A stretch of 33,650 nucleotides of DNA, taken from contig DASXQT010000019.1 in the NCBI GenBank assembly GCA_036507005.1, positions 1-33,650 on the forward strand. The letters are read 5' to 3'. The notes under the pieces are model-generated. The model was not told the origin of the DNA. It made no database searches and worked only from the letters and a program-made list of their open reading frames with translations. The stretch comes from WS-2 sp036507005. Lineage in GTDB: Bacteria > Eisenbacteria > RBG-16-71-46. This document shows positions 32,106 through 33,650 of this stretch, piece by piece. The stretch's first letter is position 1. Every line of letters starts with the position of its first letter. Made by a program: the position numbers and the translations under genes.

Positions 32106-33650
32106 ATGGCGAAGGAAGTCCTGCCCCCCCAATCCGACCACACGGCCAACCTGGACGACTACGAGAAGACCTACGCCTCCTTCGACTGGAAGCAGGTCGA
32201 GCCCGAGTTCGACTGGTTCCACACCGGCCGGGTCAACATGGCGCACGAGTGCATCGACCGCCACTGCCGCGGCCCGCGCAAGAACAAGCTCGCGCTGCTC
32301 TACACCGACGGCCAGCGCGTGGAGAAGTACACGTTCGAGGACCTGTCGCGGCTCTCGAACCGGTTCGCGAACGTGCTCACGCGCCTGGGCGTGACCCGCG
32401 GCGACCGGGTGTTCGTGTTCCTGCCGCGCGTGCCCGAGACCTACATCGGCATCCTCGGGATCCTCAAGGTCGGGGCGATCCCGAGCCCGCTGTTCGAGGC
32501 GTTCATGACCGACGCGGTGCGCGACCGCATGCAGGACGCGGCGGCGGTCGCGCTGCTCACCACCCGCCCCCTGCTGGAGCGTGTGCCCGAGGGCGACCTG
32601 CCGAGCCTGAAGCACGTGATCCTGGTGGGCGGGCGGGGAGACGCGAGCGGCCGCCAACGCGCCTGGGACGACGAGATGGAGAAGTCGAGCGAGCGCTTCG
32701 ACACCGTGTGGCTCGGGCGCGAGGACCCGCTCATCCTCCACTACACCTCGGGCTCGACCGGGAAGCCCAAGGGGGCGCTCCACGTCCAGAACGCCATGAT
32801 CGGCCACTACCAGACCGGGCGCTGGATCCTCGACCTCAAGCCCACCGACACCTACTGGTGCACCGCCGATCCCGGCTGGGTGACCGGCACCTCGTACGGG
32901 ATCTTCTCCCCCTGGCTCAACGGCGTGACCAACGTGATCCGCGGCGGGCGCTTCGACGCCGCGGCCTGGTACGAGACCATCGAGCGCCACCGCGTCACCG
33001 TGTGGTACTCGGCTCCAACCGCGTTCCGCATGCTGATGTCGGGGGGCGAGAAGGTCGCCGAGAAGTACGACCTCTCCTCGCTGCGCCACGTGCTGTCGGT
33101 GGGCGAGCCGCTCAACCCCGAGGTGGTGCGCTGGGGCTGGCGGGTCTACGGCCGGCGCATCCACGACAACTGGTGGATGACCGAGACCGGACACCAGCTC
33201 ATCTCCAACTACCCCAGCATGGACATCCGTCCGGGCTCGATGGGAAAGCCCATCCCCGGGGTCGAGGCCGCGATCCTGGACGAGAAAGGGAATCCGCTCC
33301 CGCCCAACACCCTCGGGCTGCTGTGCATCAAGGCCGGCTGGCCCGGCATGATGCGCCAGATCTGGAACAATCCCGCGCGCTACCAGGAGTACTTCCGCTT
33401 CCCGGGCTACTACTTCACCGGCGATACCGCCCACTACGACGAGGATGGCTACTTCTGGTTCCAGGGCCGGGCCGACGACGTGATCAACACCGCCGGCGAG
33501 CGCGTCGGGCCGTTCGAGGTGGAGTCGGCCCTGGTCTCGCACCCCGCGGTGGCGGAGGCGGGGGTGATCGGCAAGCCCGACGAGCTGCGCGGCCAGATCA
33601 TCAAGGCGTTCGTCTCGCTGCGCGCCGGGTTCGAGCCGAGCGAGGACCTG
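32106..33650 (+). CDS. acsA: AMP-forming acetyl-CoA synthetase (partial, runs off the window)
   Basis: Codons 1-515 are present and the 3' end is missing. The start ATG 32106 follows AGGGA. ANL-family motifs are clear: A3 LHYTSGSTGKPKG, TADPGWVTG, A5 DNWWMTETGHQ, A7 YYFTGDTAHYDEDGYFW and A8 GRADDVINTAGERVGPFEVESAL. The ACS-type core W-x-T-D/E-T-G and the short N-terminus resemble the Bacillus AcsA type, which activates acetate or a similar short acid to its CoA ester through an acyl-AMP. The C-terminal catalytic lysine lies beyond the window. It is divergent from the DoxX gene, and a 176-bp gap holds both promoters. Confidence 0.9.
   Translation, partial: MAKEVLPPQSDHTANLDDYEKTYASFDWKQVEPEFDWFHTGRVNMAHECIDRHCRGPRKNKLALLYTDGQRVEKYTFEDLSRLSNRFANVLTRLGVTRGDRVFVFLPRVPETYIGILGILKVGAIPSPLFEAFMTDAVRDRMQDAAAVALLTTRPLLERVPEGDLPSLKHVILVGGRGDASGRQRAWDDEMEKSSERFDTVWLGREDPLILHYTSGSTGKPKGALHVQNAMIGHYQTGRWILDLKPTDTYWCTADPGWVTGTSYGIFSPWLNGVTNVIRGGRFDAAAWYETIERHRVTVWYSAPTAFRMLMSGGEKVAEKYDLSSLRHVLSVGEPLNPEVVRWGWRVYGRRIHDNWWMTETGHQLISNYPSMDIRPGSMGKPIPGVEAAILDEKGNPLPPNTLGLLCIKAGWPGMMRQIWNNPARYQEYFRFPGYYFTGDTAHYDEDGYFWFQGRADDVINTAGERVGPFEVESALVSHPAVAEAGVIGKPDELRGQIIKAFVSLRAGFEPSEDL

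Noticed and set aside
32441..33542. Minus-strand open frames opposite the acetyl-CoA synthetase.
   Set aside because: The plus strand encodes a complete run of ANL-family motifs; the opposite frames are shadows.
1..33650. CRISPR array, rRNA operon, prophage or toxin-antitoxin system.
   Set aside because: No regularly spaced repeats, rRNA-like sequence, phage structural genes or recognisable toxin-antitoxin pair were seen.

Overview
The window is very GC-rich bacterial DNA with compact operons, GGAGG-type ribosome binding sites and many GTG or TTG starts. Two large secreted proteins end in FlgD-like / type IX-like C-terminal modules. Together with the S9 peptidase, CHAD and RMD1/DUF155-like genes, this suggests a deep-branching FCB-group-type bacterium such as Candidatus Eisenbacteria. 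That placement is inference from gene style, not a database result.

Region 1 (1-3621) is an accessory patch. It holds an RMD1/DUF155-like membrane-anchored protein, a small membrane protein clipped at its C-terminus by an IS5-family element (1840-2722, intact ends, TA duplication, -1 frameshift transposase), then the 5' half of a tRNA-Arg(CCU) gene. That tRNA half is cut in the anticodon loop by an IS110/IS1111-type element (2904-3619) with a truncated transposase. Joining the two flanks rebuilds a perfect anticodon arm, but no T arm follows, so the locus looks rearranged.

Region 2 (3620-11332) is mostly minus strand: a GNAT-like conserved hypothetical in an operon with an exported S9 prolyl-oligopeptidase-type peptidase, a perfect 34-bp inverted repeat, a small secreted protein, and a GAF-Fis regulator with a four-cysteine cluster and repeated operator-like sites. 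Then come a Tat/lipoprotein FAD oxidoreductase on the plus strand and a conserved hypothetical.

Region 3 (11467-18672) holds two convergent exported proteins: a repeat protein and a 1612-residue subtilisin-like multidomain protease. Behind them lies a small protein resembling homing-endonuclease-associated repeats.

Region 4 (19017-27630) is the most interesting part. After a broken second copy of the RMD1/DUF155-like gene comes a cluster built around phosphate and polyphosphate chemistry: a CHAD protein, SixA phosphohistidine phosphatase, two tandem thymidylate-kinase-like P-loop proteins (the second with Arg in place of the Walker A Lys), a Ppx/GppA exopolyphosphatase, a calcineurin-like phosphoesterase and a CYTH-CHAD fusion. 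The sixA and kinase genes overlap and are probably co-translated. I infer a polyphosphate or inorganic-triphosphate module.

Region 5 (27806-33650) has a 66-residue protein with its own terminator, DNA-3-methyladenine glycosylase I, a fatty acid hydroxylase-type membrane protein, a DoxX-ArnT/PMT-type glycosyltransferase pair, and an AMP-forming acetyl-CoA synthetase that runs off the window.
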